This document shows positions 17,067-25,012 of a stretch of 43,510 nucleotides of DNA, in pieces. The notes beneath the pieces are model-generated. The model saw only the letters and a program-made list of their open reading frames with translations. It searched no databases and was not told the origin of the DNA. The DNA comes from Eubacterium sp. (lineage in GTDB: Bacteria > Bacillota > Clostridia > Lachnospirales > Lachnospiraceae), in contig JAFRNE010000009.1 of assembly GCA_017430325.1 (NCBI GenBank), positions 1-43,510 of the forward strand. The letters run 5' to 3'. Position 1 is the first letter of the stretch, and every line of letters starts with the position of its first letter. The translations under genes were made by a program, and so were the position numbers.

Positions 17067-17780
17067 TTAATCCGTAACAGCACCTATAGCAACACTTGTA
17101 TAATATACCTTCTTTACGCCGGCCGCAAGTAATACCTTAGTGCATCCCTCACAGGTTGACCCGGTAGTATATATGTCATCTACCAGAAGAACCGTCTCCG
17201 GAATAATATTGCAGTCCTTCTGAATAGAGAAAGCCATAGCAAGATTCTTCTCTCTGTCAGCGTCATTCAGTTCCTTCTGAGGCGCTGTCTTTTTATCTCT
17301 CACCAGCAGCTTTTCATTCACAGGTATTCCGGTCTCCGCGGCTATCTCCTTTGCGATAAGAGCCGCCTGATTATATCCTCTCTTCTTAAGTCTCTCCTTG
17401 TGAAGAGGCACCGGTACCAGGCATTCCACCTTAAGCCTCTTAAACCGCTCTCCGAAGGCTTCTGCGATCTCCCTGCCATATACTTCGGCATATTCCTGCC
17501 TGCCGTGGTATTTCAGCCTTGTTATCGCATCCGAAAGCGGAGGAATATAATTGAAAAGTGGAAATCCGGCCTCAAAGCTTCTCTTGGTCTTCGCGCAGTC
17601 GCCGCAATACTCCTCATCCGGATCCTCTATCTCCTTGCCGCATTTAAGGCATCTCGGCTCACTCACATAAGATAGCCTCGGCCTGCAGGACGCACAGATT
17701 CCCTTACTGCCCGGTGCGAGAACATCATCGCACACCGCACACCTTCTCGGAAATATTATGTCAACCAGATTATCAAACAT
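17067..17780 (-). CDS. comF: ComF family protein (phosphoribosyltransferase domain)
   Basis: ComF proteins link to DNA uptake during transformation in competent bacteria; in other species their role is less clear. The 237-residue protein has two zinc-binding four-cysteine knuckles at residues 14-32 and 44-62 (CxxC pairs), followed by a type I phosphoribosyltransferase domain with the PRPP loop LLVDDIYTTGST near residue 195-207. Length and architecture are standard. AGGTGAGG precedes the ATG. It lies between recD2 and ddl on the same strand; no other competence gene is in the window. Confidence 0.93.
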   Translation of the reverse strand: MFDNLVDIIFPRRCAVCDDVLAPGSKGICASCRPRLSYVSEPRCLKCGKEIEDPDEEYCGDCAKTKRSFEAGFPLFNYIPPLSDAITRLKYHGRQEYAEVYGREIAEAFGERFKRLKVECLVPVPLHKERLKKRGYNQAALIAKEIAAETGIPVNEKLLVRDKKTAPQKELNDADREKNLAMAFSIQKDCNIIPETVLLVDDIYTTGSTCEGCTKVLLAAGVKKVYYTSVAIGAVTD

Positions 17781-17858
17781 TCCTCACCTTTCATATATCA
17801 AACATGATCAAACCATTTATAACACAACCGGCTCACGGCATTCACCGGTCATCAATTA

Positions 17859-20093
17859 TCATTCGTCAACAAACATCTCATCCAGTCTGTTTCTGAATCT
17901 TGTATATCTTCTAAGTTCCGAAGCATTGTCTATCATTTTATTGATCAGAGCAAGATTTCCGACGATGACAACCATCTGCTTTGCCCTTGTAACCGCAGTA
18001 TAGATCAGATTTCTCGACATCAGTCTCGGCGGACCGCTGTACAGTGGAACAACAACCGCAGGATACTCGCTGCCCTGAGACTTATGAACCGTGATGGCAA
18101 AAGCATGTTCAAGCTCGTCCAGCAGCGTATAAGGATACATTACCTCTCTTCTGTCATCGAACTTAACACAGATCACTTCATTAAAATCATCGATCTCGGT
18201 TATAACGCCGGTATCACCGTTAAATACACCTATTCCACTCTCGTCCACGCTTCCATCATTATTATAGATGGTCCACTCCAGCTTGTAATTATTATGTATC
18301 TGCATGACCTTGTCGCCGACTCTGAAGATGATATTGTTCTTCACCTTCTCAGCCTTGCCCTTCGCAGGCGGATTCAGCGTCTCCTGAAGACGTTTGTTCA
18401 GATTCTCAACGCCGAGCTCGTATTTTCTCATAGGTGAAAGCACCTCGATATCGGTCGGCTCGATCTTCAGGTATTTCGGCAGATCCTTTGTCAGCAGTGT
18501 ATTTATCTCATCGATTATCTCCGCAGGAGTCATCCTCGGGATAAAGAAGAAATCCGAATTCTTATTGTCTATCGTGATATGCTCGCCGTCCTTGATCTTG
18601 TGGGCATTTCTGACGATCATACTCTGCTCGTCCTGCCTGAATATCTTCACAAGCTCAGTCACAGGGAAATGCCTGCTGTCGATCATATCCCGGAGTATAT
18701 TTCCGGCTCCTACCGGTGGAAGCTGGTCCGTATCACCAACAAGGATAAGCCTTGTACCGTATTGAACTGCCAGAAGCAGTGCATGGAAAAGCATACTGTC
18801 AAGCATCGATGCCTCATCAACGATGATCGCGTCCGCCTCCACAGGATTCGCTCTATTGTGGTTAAACTTAAGGCCTCTCTCCTCCTGAGAGCCCGGCTCA
18901 CCGACAAACTCAAGAAGCCTGTGAACCGTCACAGCCTTGAAGCCCGTGGACTCGGTTATACGCTTCGCCGCCCTGCCCGTAGGCGCAGCAAGCTTAACCT
19001 CCATGCCGTTATTCAGGAAATACTCTATTATCGCATTTATTATCGTAGTCTTACCGGTTCCGGGACCACCTGTGATTATGGCAACGCCGCTGCTGACTGC
19101 ATTTCTTACGGCCTCGATCTGCTCCGGCGCCAGGTTCATTCCCATGTCCTTCTCGATCTTATTTATATATTCATCTATCTCCTCGTCATCAGTCTCATGA
19201 CGAAGTATCAGGTTCGCAAGCAGCTTCGCACTGCTCATCTCTATCCTGTAATTATATGCCGAAAATACAGCCTCGCCCTCTTCGGTATCCTCTACAACTA
19301 TTGCATGTTCAACCAGCAAGGCCGCCAGCTGATCCTCGATAACCTCATCAGTCTGGTCAAATCCCAGCGAAAGCAGCTCCCTCACCGAACCGATAAGCTG
19401 CTCCTTCGGCAGATACATATGCCCGAAGCTCATGGACTGGCTGAGAAGATAAAGTATCGCAGACCTCACCCTATATTCCGAATCCTCAGGTATTCCGACC
19501 TTTCTCGCAATATCATCCGCTGTCTTAAAGCCGACTCCCGGGATATCCTCCGCGATCTGATATGGATTGTTGCTGACTATACCATAGACCGTATCACCGT
19601 ATTCGTTATAGATCTTCATAGCGAGATTTATGCTGATACCATACTGTGCAAGGAAGATGATAACGTCCTGGAACTCGCGGTTCTCCATATAAGACTGGGC
19701 GATCGCCCTTGCCTTATTCATGGAAATACCCTTGATCTCGGCAAGTCTCTCCGGCTCCTCATCGATTATCCTGAGGGTATCAGAACCAAAGGCCCTGACT
19801 ATCCTTTTAGCCAGCACCTCGCCTATTCCCTTGATGATACCGGAACCAAGATACCTCTCGATACCGTTCGCATCATCCGGAAACTTGATCTCGTATTCGG
19901 TGAATTTGAACTGGATATCATACTGTGGGTGATGAACATATTCTCCGGTGGCGATGATATACATACCCTCGCTGCCGGAAGGCATGGTACCGACAAATAT
20001 TTCCTCACCCTCTGTCGTCTCCACCGAAAAAACAGAGTAGCCGTTCTCTTCATTTCTGTATATGATCTTCTCTATGTAGCCTTCGCAAACCAT
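17859..20093 (-). CDS. recD2: RecD2-type ATP-dependent 5'-3' DNA helicase
   Basis: RecD2 is a superfamily 1B helicase that acts in DNA repair in bacteria, without RecBC. The 744-residue protein has the family's long N-terminal region: an OB-like start, then helix-hairpin-helix segments (about residues 80-190, e.g. GIIKGIGEVLAKRI and IPGVGFKTADDIA). The helicase core follows: Walker A GGPGTGKTT near 340, DEASMLD, GDTDQLPPVG, and the late THKSQGSE-like HKSQGSEYP with VTRAKQ. All motifs are intact. AAGGAAG precedes the ATG. The gene leads the recD2-comF-ddl-DUF1934 group. Confidence 0.95.
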   Translation of the reverse strand: MVCEGYIEKIIYRNEENGYSVFSVETTEGEEIFVGTMPSGSEGMYIIATGEYVHHPQYDIQFKFTEYEIKFPDDANGIERYLGSGIIKGIGEVLAKRIVRAFGSDTLRIIDEEPERLAEIKGISMNKARAIAQSYMENREFQDVIIFLAQYGISINLAMKIYNEYGDTVYGIVSNNPYQIAEDIPGVGFKTADDIARKVGIPEDSEYRVRSAILYLLSQSMSFGHMYLPKEQLIGSVRELLSLGFDQTDEVIEDQLAALLVEHAIVVEDTEEGEAVFSAYNYRIEMSSAKLLANLILRHETDDEEIDEYINKIEKDMGMNLAPEQIEAVRNAVSSGVAIITGGPGTGKTTIINAIIEYFLNNGMEVKLAAPTGRAAKRITESTGFKAVTVHRLLEFVGEPGSQEERGLKFNHNRANPVEADAIIVDEASMLDSMLFHALLLAVQYGTRLILVGDTDQLPPVGAGNILRDMIDSRHFPVTELVKIFRQDEQSMIVRNAHKIKDGEHITIDNKNSDFFFIPRMTPAEIIDEINTLLTKDLPKYLKIEPTDIEVLSPMRKYELGVENLNKRLQETLNPPAKGKAEKVKNNIIFRVGDKVMQIHNNYKLEWTIYNNDGSVDESGIGVFNGDTGVITEIDDFNEVICVKFDDRREVMYPYTLLDELEHAFAITVHKSQGSEYPAVVVPLYSGPPRLMSRNLIYTAVTRAKQMVVIVGNLALINKMIDNASELRRYTRFRNRLDEMFVDE

Positions 20094-20234
20094 ATTTCTT
20101 CCTTTATCTACAAAAACATCCGTAACGTCTCAACAAAACAGTCTCTTGCAATCATACATCCTCATGACGCAGACAATCGCATACATACATCTCTGTCCCA
20201 TTAGAAAAGCAACATTTTGTTGCATTAATTTCTC

Positions 20235-20279
20235 GAAAAACACCTGCACCGCCTCTGAAGAAGAACTCCATGGCGGTGC
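20235..20279 (-). terminator. Rho-independent terminator after mreB/mbl
   Basis: A perfect 8-bp stem GCACCGCC/GGCGGTGC (20246-20253 with 20272-20279) encloses an 18-nt loop and is followed on the minus strand by GTTTTT. It lies about 40 bp past the stop of the MreB gene. Confidence 0.75.
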
Positions 20280-20318
20280 TGACTGTGCACACTGCAGCCT
20301 CAGTGCCGCAGCAATTAT

Positions 20319-21308
20319 CTATACTTTATCATTGAAATACTCAACATATTTTCCTGTACCGATAGCTACAGCTGACATAGGATCCTCTGCCGTCATCGTA
20401 GTGATGCCGGTCTTCTCCTCGATCAGCTCCTCAAGGCCGTGGAGCATAGCTCCGCCTCCGGTCAGGACTATACCTCTGTTGGAAATATCAGCCGCAAGCT
20501 CAGGCGGTGTCCTCTCAAGTACGCTTCTTATGGCCTCAACTATCTGGCTTGTCGGCTCTCTGAGAGCCTCCTCGATATCATCCGATGCAACGGTAACGGT
20601 CTTAGGAAGTCCTGAAACCATATTTCTTCCGCGTACGTCCATAGAGATATTTTCCGGTCTCTTATAGCAGGTACCTATATTTATCTTGATCTCCTCAGCT
20701 GTTCTGTCGCCGATAAGGAGATTGTGATTCTTCTTGATGTATCTGATAATAGCATCGTCAAAATCGTCGCCTGCCACCTTGATAGATGAGCTGACAACTG
20801 TTCCACCGAGGGAGATAACAGCTATATCTGTCGTTCCTCCACCGATATCAACTATCAGGTTTCCGCACGGACGCATAATATCGATCCCGGCTCCTATGGC
20901 CGCTGCCACAGGCTCCTCGATGATGGTAACGTCTCTTGCTCCGGCATTGTAGGTTGCGGACTCAACAGCCCTCTTCTCAACCTCTGTAACGCCTGAAGGA
21001 ACACATACACTTATACACGGTCTTCTGCCGAAGAGATTTCTTCCTACAGCCTTCCTGATAAAATATTTAAGCATCTTCTCGGTAGTGGTATAGTCTGAGA
21101 TAACTCCGTGCTGGAGCGGCTTGATCGCAACTATATTTCCCGGAGTTCTTCCGAGCATAAGTCTTGCCTCGTCGCCTATCTCAACTATCTTGTCAGTATC
21201 CCTGTCATAGGCAACTACCGAAGGCTCGTTCAGCACGACCCCCTTGCCCTTAACATACACAAGTATGCTTGAGGTTCCCAGATCTATTCCTATATCTGTA
21301 CTTGCCAT
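20319..21308 (-). CDS. Rod shape-determining protein, MreB/Mbl family
   Basis: MreB-type actins polymerise on the membrane and guide cell-wall synthesis along the cylinder. I place the start at 21308, where GGAGAC lies 5 nt upstream and the product begins MASTDIGIDLGTSS; the frame extends 17 codons further upstream without a good site. The resulting 329 residues carry the actin-family ATP motifs: GIDLGTSS (phosphate 1), NLIVDIGGGTTDIAVIS (phosphate 2), PAAIGAG-type hinge and LTGGGAML (adenosine). No mreC or mreD follows, and recD2 is next, so this may be an Mbl or MreBH-like paralogue. Which paralogue it is cannot be told by eye. Confidence 0.93.
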   Translation of the reverse strand: MASTDIGIDLGTSSILVYVKGKGVVLNEPSVVAYDRDTDKIVEIGDEARLMLGRTPGNIVAIKPLQHGVISDYTTTEKMLKYFIRKAVGRNLFGRRPCISVCVPSGVTEVEKRAVESATYNAGARDVTIIEEPVAAAIGAGIDIMRPCGNLIVDIGGGTTDIAVISLGGTVVSSSIKVAGDDFDDAIIRYIKKNHNLLIGDRTAEEIKINIGTCYKRPENISMDVRGRNMVSGLPKTVTVASDDIEEALREPTSQIVEAIRSVLERTPPELAADISNRGIVLTGGGAMLHGLEELIEEKTGITTMTAEDPMSAVAIGTGKYVEYFNDKV

Positions 21309-21387
21309 AATTGTCTCCTGTAATTTATTCTCGCAGTCAGTCTCCGCCCGGACTCTCATCCCACGGAGCCTTCGCCGGTCTCCCGGC

Positions 21388-23163
21388 CTATTCTTCCACC
21401 GGTCTCACAATGTAAACCGATGCCGGCTCACCGTTCAGCCATTTGATCCTGATCTCGGTGATATCAACTATCTTAACGAGTGATTCGATATATTTACGCC
21501 AGTTTGTGACCTTATTCCTGTCATCATTATCACCAAAGCCCATGGCATTGCCCGAATGCGCTATGATCACCGAGCTGTCGCCGCCCGTGAAATCATAACC
21601 CAGCATATTGTTCATGGTCCTGTTGGAAAATACAACCCTGCCGCTCTGATCGTCCTTGATAAATATACCAACAGACAGATAGTTGTAAATATCAAGCAGT
21701 GTCTTATTTGCCTCGTCAGCATTCTCCTCGCCGTTGGTGTATCTGAGGATACGTCCCACGGTCTCGCTGACCTCCTTGGCAAATGCAATATCATTCTCGG
21801 TCCAGGTTCTTTCAGCCTGATTCTCGCAGAATACGATATAAGCCGATTCCTTCTCATCGATAACTGCCGGGTAGATCATAACTGCCCTGACATTTCCGCG
21901 GAAGATTCCTACTCTGACGCGATTTGTCATATTTTTATTGTCTATGATAAGGCAGCCCTTTTTCCTGATGGTGTCATATTCCTCAGGATATCTTCCTGTC
22001 TTCCAGGTAGAATCAATGACTGTCTTGTTGCGGCCGTGCGAGAACCACGCCCTCTTATACTCATAGGTATCCGACTCCGGTGATGTTAGTCCGAACATGG
22101 CAATATAGTCCACCTTCATCTCTGTGCCTGCAGCCTCAAAAAGGTTGCTTATGCACGCCATACCACCGGAAATATTCATTATGGCATCGGAGATTATCTC
22201 CTTCTGCCTTATATGCTTCTCCGTATCCTCTTCCAGCTTCTTCAGCTTCTCAGCCTTCTGGACAGAGGTATTTATCTTGACCATATAGGTCGATACATTG
22301 TCAGCGATAGCCCACTGCTTCTTGTATATGGCCTTCAGGTCCTCAGCCTGCTTCCTGTCATACGCGCAGAGAAGCCAGGTTGCAACATATTTATCTTCAA
22401 CATAGATAGGTGCAGCCGATATAAGATTGTCCGGATTACCGTTGCCCATATCAGTGATGAAAGGCTCGCCCTCATCCTGCACTCTCTTCCTAAGCCTTCT
22501 GTAAAGCTCTCTGTAATGAGGCCTCTCGAAAAGGTCATAGAAATCTCCGAGGAAGCTCTCAGGTCCGACAGGTCTTGTAAGTATCCTGCCCTTTACATCA
22601 ACTATACTTGAATAGAGATTGAATGCGCAGGATATGTTCTGGAAGAACTCTGCCAGATTATTCTCTGCGAGCACATTAAGAACATGTTCGGTATCAGCTG
22701 CCGCAGCCTCCGACCCCGGCTCCTTTTCCTTAACCTCTATCTCTTTTTCAACCTTGCTTTCAGTATTTACGGTCTTGGTCTCGGCATCATGGATGATATA
22801 CTCGATATCAGTCTCGCTCTCACCTATCGAAAGGAAGATGATCCTGAAATCAACAGTATGAAGCATCCCGTTGTCGCCAACCAGTCTTGCTCTGTAACTA
22901 TAATTGGTTCCCGCTTCCCTTGCCGCCATAAGTGCACTGACAAAATCCTCTCTGTCCTCCGGATGCAGGTAATCGATAGGAAGCCTGAAGCCGTTCATGA
23001 TAGCCGACTTATTCATACCGTATCTGTCAGCATTGTTCGATATGTATTTGATGGATCTTCTGAGAAGCTGTCCCGCAAAGGTCACTGTCTGCACTATAAC
23101 GACCGTCTGCTGCTCCTCAAGAGCCCTTATGATATATTCCAATTCGGTATTCACGTCCGGCAC
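21388..23163 (-). CDS. PAS/GAF sensory protein without an output domain
   Basis: The 591-residue protein looks like a cytoplasmic multi-sensor. Residues about 30-135 form a PAS-like domain (HPEDREDF and the closing YSYRARL-type strand). Residues about 165-300 resemble PocR or GAF-like ligand domains (AFNLYSSIVDVKGRIL, ISAAPIYVEDKYVATWLLCAYD), followed by a coiled segment, a GAF-like region (about 340-490) and a last PAS-like part (SVGIFIKDDQSGRVVFSNRTMNNMLGYD is its hallmark, seen near 505-530). I find no GGDEF, EAL, kinase, HTH or methyl-accepting part. The start is uncertain: GTG at 23163 or GTG at 23154, with GGGGGT upstream. It precedes the MreB gene, so it may act on cell shape, but that is only context. 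Confidence 0.7.
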   Translation of the reverse strand: MPDVNTELEYIIRALEEQQTVVIVQTVTFAGQLLRRSIKYISNNADRYGMNKSAIMNGFRLPIDYLHPEDREDFVSALMAAREAGTNYSYRARLVGDNGMLHTVDFRIIFLSIGESETDIEYIIHDAETKTVNTESKVEKEIEVKEKEPGSEAAAADTEHVLNVLAENNLAEFFQNISCAFNLYSSIVDVKGRILTRPVGPESFLGDFYDLFERPHYRELYRRLRKRVQDEGEPFITDMGNGNPDNLISAAPIYVEDKYVATWLLCAYDRKQAEDLKAIYKKQWAIADNVSTYMVKINTSVQKAEKLKKLEEDTEKHIRQKEIISDAIMNISGGMACISNLFEAAGTEMKVDYIAMFGLTSPESDTYEYKRAWFSHGRNKTVIDSTWKTGRYPEEYDTIRKKGCLIIDNKNMTNRVRVGIFRGNVRAVMIYPAVIDEKESAYIVFCENQAERTWTENDIAFAKEVSETVGRILRYTNGEENADEANKTLLDIYNYLSVGIFIKDDQSGRVVFSNRTMNNMLGYDFTGGDSSVIIAHSGNAMGFGDNDDRNKVTNWRKYIESLVKIVDITEIRIKWLNGEPASVYIVRPVEE

Positions 23164-23177
23164 ACCCCCGTTATGCT

Positions 23178-23214
23178 TAAAAACTCCACCACTATCCTTC
23201 CCATAGTGGCGGAG
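23178..23214 (-). terminator. Rho-independent terminator after the DivIVA-like gene
   Basis: A 12-bp stem (23184-23195 with 23203-23214, one mismatch) has a 7-nt loop and is followed on the minus strand by five T. It separates the DivIVA-like gene from the PAS/GAF gene. Confidence 0.8.
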
Positions 23215-23284
23215 TGTATTTTAAGTCTTCATGTAAAATACTCAGCCGCGCGACCTTACATATTCGCGTCCCGACGAAATAATA

Positions 23285-24154
23285 TTACTGACCGCTGACA
23301 TCCCCAAATGCGCCATCAGCAAAAGCCTTAGTCTCTTCGCAGGCATCAGAAACCTTCTTAACTGATACCATAAGCTGAGATATAAACTCACTGATGCTCT
23401 CGCACTCACGCTTAACAGTTGTTCTTGTCTGAAGAACTTCCTCACGTGTTGCAGCCTTCTTCTCGTCGCACTGCTTTGTTGTCTCCTCAAGGAGATTTGC
23501 ACAGTTAACCTCAGTTACATTCTTGAGGTTAGCAGCCTCCTCCTCAGATGTTCTCTTAAGCTCTGCTGCAGCTTCCTCAGTCTTTCTTGTGAGGTCGTCG
23601 CAATAAGCTTCTGTAGCATATTTCTTATTTGCACATTCATTATCTGTATCTGTTGTAAGCTTCTCGCAGGCAGCCTGTGTCTCATACTTCATTGTCTCGC
23701 ACTGAGCTGTTGTCTCCTCGATCATCTGCTGGCACTGAGCTGTAGTCTCTGAAAGCTTAGCCTCGCACTCTGCATTTGTCTGAGCCATCTGCTTAGCTGC
23801 TGACTCCTGAGCAGAAAGAAGAGTTTTAGAAATAGACTCATACTTTAAAGCAGACTCCTTTTCCTTCTCTCTGTAGCTGCTGAGCTCTGCCTTAAGATTT
23901 TCGATCTCAGCCTGAAGATTATCATTGGTTGATTTAAGATTATCAATAGTCTCCTTAGACTCATTAACGTTAACATCTCTCATTGTCTGGAGAGTCTTAA
24001 CTGTCTCTGCAAGCTTCTCGAGCTTTTCCTTCTGCTCTGCGATCTGCTTCTCATAATTAGCCTGTGACTCTTCAATATAGCTGTCAACGGCCTTCTTATC
24101 ATATCCACCAAATGATACTGATTTAAACTCTACTTTTTCTCTTTCGTTTTCCAC
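23285..24154 (-). CDS. DivIVA-like coiled-coil protein with an 11-residue cysteine repeat
   Basis: The 289-residue protein starts with a short motif like the membrane-binding N-terminus of DivIVA/GpsB (FKSVSFGGYDKKAVDSYIEE) and is then almost entirely coiled coil, rich in E, K, A, T and Q. DivIVA proteins bind curved or polar membrane and recruit division or wall-growth factors. From residue 128 to 259 it consists of exact 11-residue units with cysteine at the third position in nine of twelve (130, 141, 152, 163, 174, 185, 218, 229, 251). The start is a GTG, with AGGGG upstream. A strong promoter (24272-24300) and a terminator flank it, so it is transcribed alone. The function is inferred from the N-terminus only. 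Confidence 0.8.
   Translation of the reverse strand: MENEREKVEFKSVSFGGYDKKAVDSYIEESQANYEKQIAEQKEKLEKLAETVKTLQTMRDVNVNESKETIDNLKSTNDNLQAEIENLKAELSSYREKEKESALKYESISKTLLSAQESAAKQMAQTNAECEAKLSETTAQCQQMIEETTAQCETMKYETQAACEKLTTDTDNECANKKYATEAYCDDLTRKTEEAAAELKRTSEEEAANLKNVTEVNCANLLEETTKQCDEKKAATREEVLQTRTTVKRECESISEFISQLMVSVKKVSDACEETKAFADGAFGDVSGQ
23378..23773 (-). repeat. Twelve tandem 33-nt units coding an 11-residue coiled-coil repeat
   Basis: The coding DNA for residues 128-259 of the DivIVA-like protein repeats every 33 bp. The protein consensus is x-x-C-x-x-h-x-x-x-T-x (h hydrophobic). The DNA copies have diverged but TGC/TGT and the ACA/ACT before the unit end recur at constant spacing. Confidence 0.9.
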
Positions 24155-24271
24155 TTTTTTCTCTGCCCCTTTCGCTTGATCTATATTATTATTCCTTTAA
24201 AATACGGCTCAGTCGGCCCTATTTTTTATATATCAGACTATGAACCGTGTCTATTAAATAGCGCCAAAAAT

Positions 24272-24300
24272 AGTATAACACAAAGAGTTTTTACGGTCAA
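24272..24300 (-). promoter_or_regulatory. Strong sigma-A-type promoter of the DivIVA-like gene
   Basis: TTGACC (24300-24295) and TATACT (24277-24272) are spaced by exactly 17 bp, each one base from consensus. The promoter begins just 2 bp after the stop codon of the upstream lipoprotein gene and would give a leader of about 110 nt. Confidence 0.8.
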
Positions 24301-24301
24301 T

Positions 24302-24988
24302 TTACTTATCGTCAGTCTGCTCGGTTTCAGTACCTCTGTACTGTGCTATCATGACGTCATCGATCTTGATAAAATCCTCGTTGCTGATGTAGAAGGTATC
24401 ACCCTCAACATATATTGTCGTGGTAACCGTAACCGGCTCCGCGTACTGAAGATTCTTCACTGCATTCTGAAGTATTTCAACGATACCCTCAGCAAATTCA
24501 TGCTCATAAGCCTCACGCTCATAGCTGTTAAACTCGCCTGCTGATACTCTCTTGTTGAAATCCTCTACATATGCCTTAACATCACCGTCTGTCTGGTTCA
24601 GGATATCGATAGGATATATCTCAACGTCAACAGTGTAGCTTCCGCCCTTCTTCTCCGGAGACTTGGTGCTGTATTTAATACTGCTGTAAATAGTTCCGGC
24701 AAGCTTCTTTAAGTCCTCAAAAAGCTCATCATCCTCAAGGATGTTCAGTCCGTAATATGACTTAAGCGCTTCTGCAAGTCTGGTGATATTGTTTTCATAC
24801 ATAGCCTCTGCATCGCTCTTGTTTGCACCGGTCGCCTCGATGTAATCATCTGTGGCGCCGATGTAATTGGCGGTTATGAGGTCGTTTACGTATTTCTGAT
24901 ACTTCTTTGTCTTTTCCTTGCCGCAGGCTGCCATAGACAGGCACATCACAGCCAGGAGTAATATTGATACTATTCTTTTTGCTTTCAT
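24302..24988 (-). CDS. Putative lipoprotein of unknown function
   Basis: The 228-residue protein has a lipoprotein signal peptide: a basic start, a hydrophobic core, and the lipobox LSMAAC with the modified cysteine at residue 22. The mature part is mainly helical at first (KKYQKYVNDLITANYIGATDDYIEATG), then strand-rich (SYTVDVEIYPIDIL, VTVTTTIYVEGDTFYISNEDF). It should be anchored on the outer face of the cell membrane. It resembles small Clostridial lipoproteins with DUF5105-like layout, but I cannot assign a family. It follows glmS by 24 bp and has AAGGAAAG upstream, so it is probably cotranscribed with glmS and subject to ribozyme control of that message. Confidence 0.8.
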   Translation of the reverse strand: MKAKRIVSILLLAVMCLSMAACGKEKTKKYQKYVNDLITANYIGATDDYIEATGANKSDAEAMYENNITRLAEALKSYYGLNILEDDELFEDLKKLAGTIYSSIKYSTKSPEKKGGSYTVDVEIYPIDILNQTDGDVKAYVEDFNKRVSAGEFNSYEREAYEHEFAEGIVEILQNAVKNLQYAEPVTVTTTIYVEGDTFYISNEDFIKIDDVMIAQYRGTETEQTDDK

Positions 24989-25012
24989 TTGGTCTTTCCT
25001 TAATTATCTGTA

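Noticed and set aside
18579..20204. 541-codon plus-strand ORF
   Set aside because: It lies opposite recD2, which has complete helicase motifs. The plus-strand translation has no recognisable domain and reflects codon bias of the real gene.
23378..23773. Possible CRISPR-like array because of 33-bp spacing
   Set aside because: The units are in frame, diverged and fully explained as an 11-residue protein repeat; there are no identical repeats with unique spacers.
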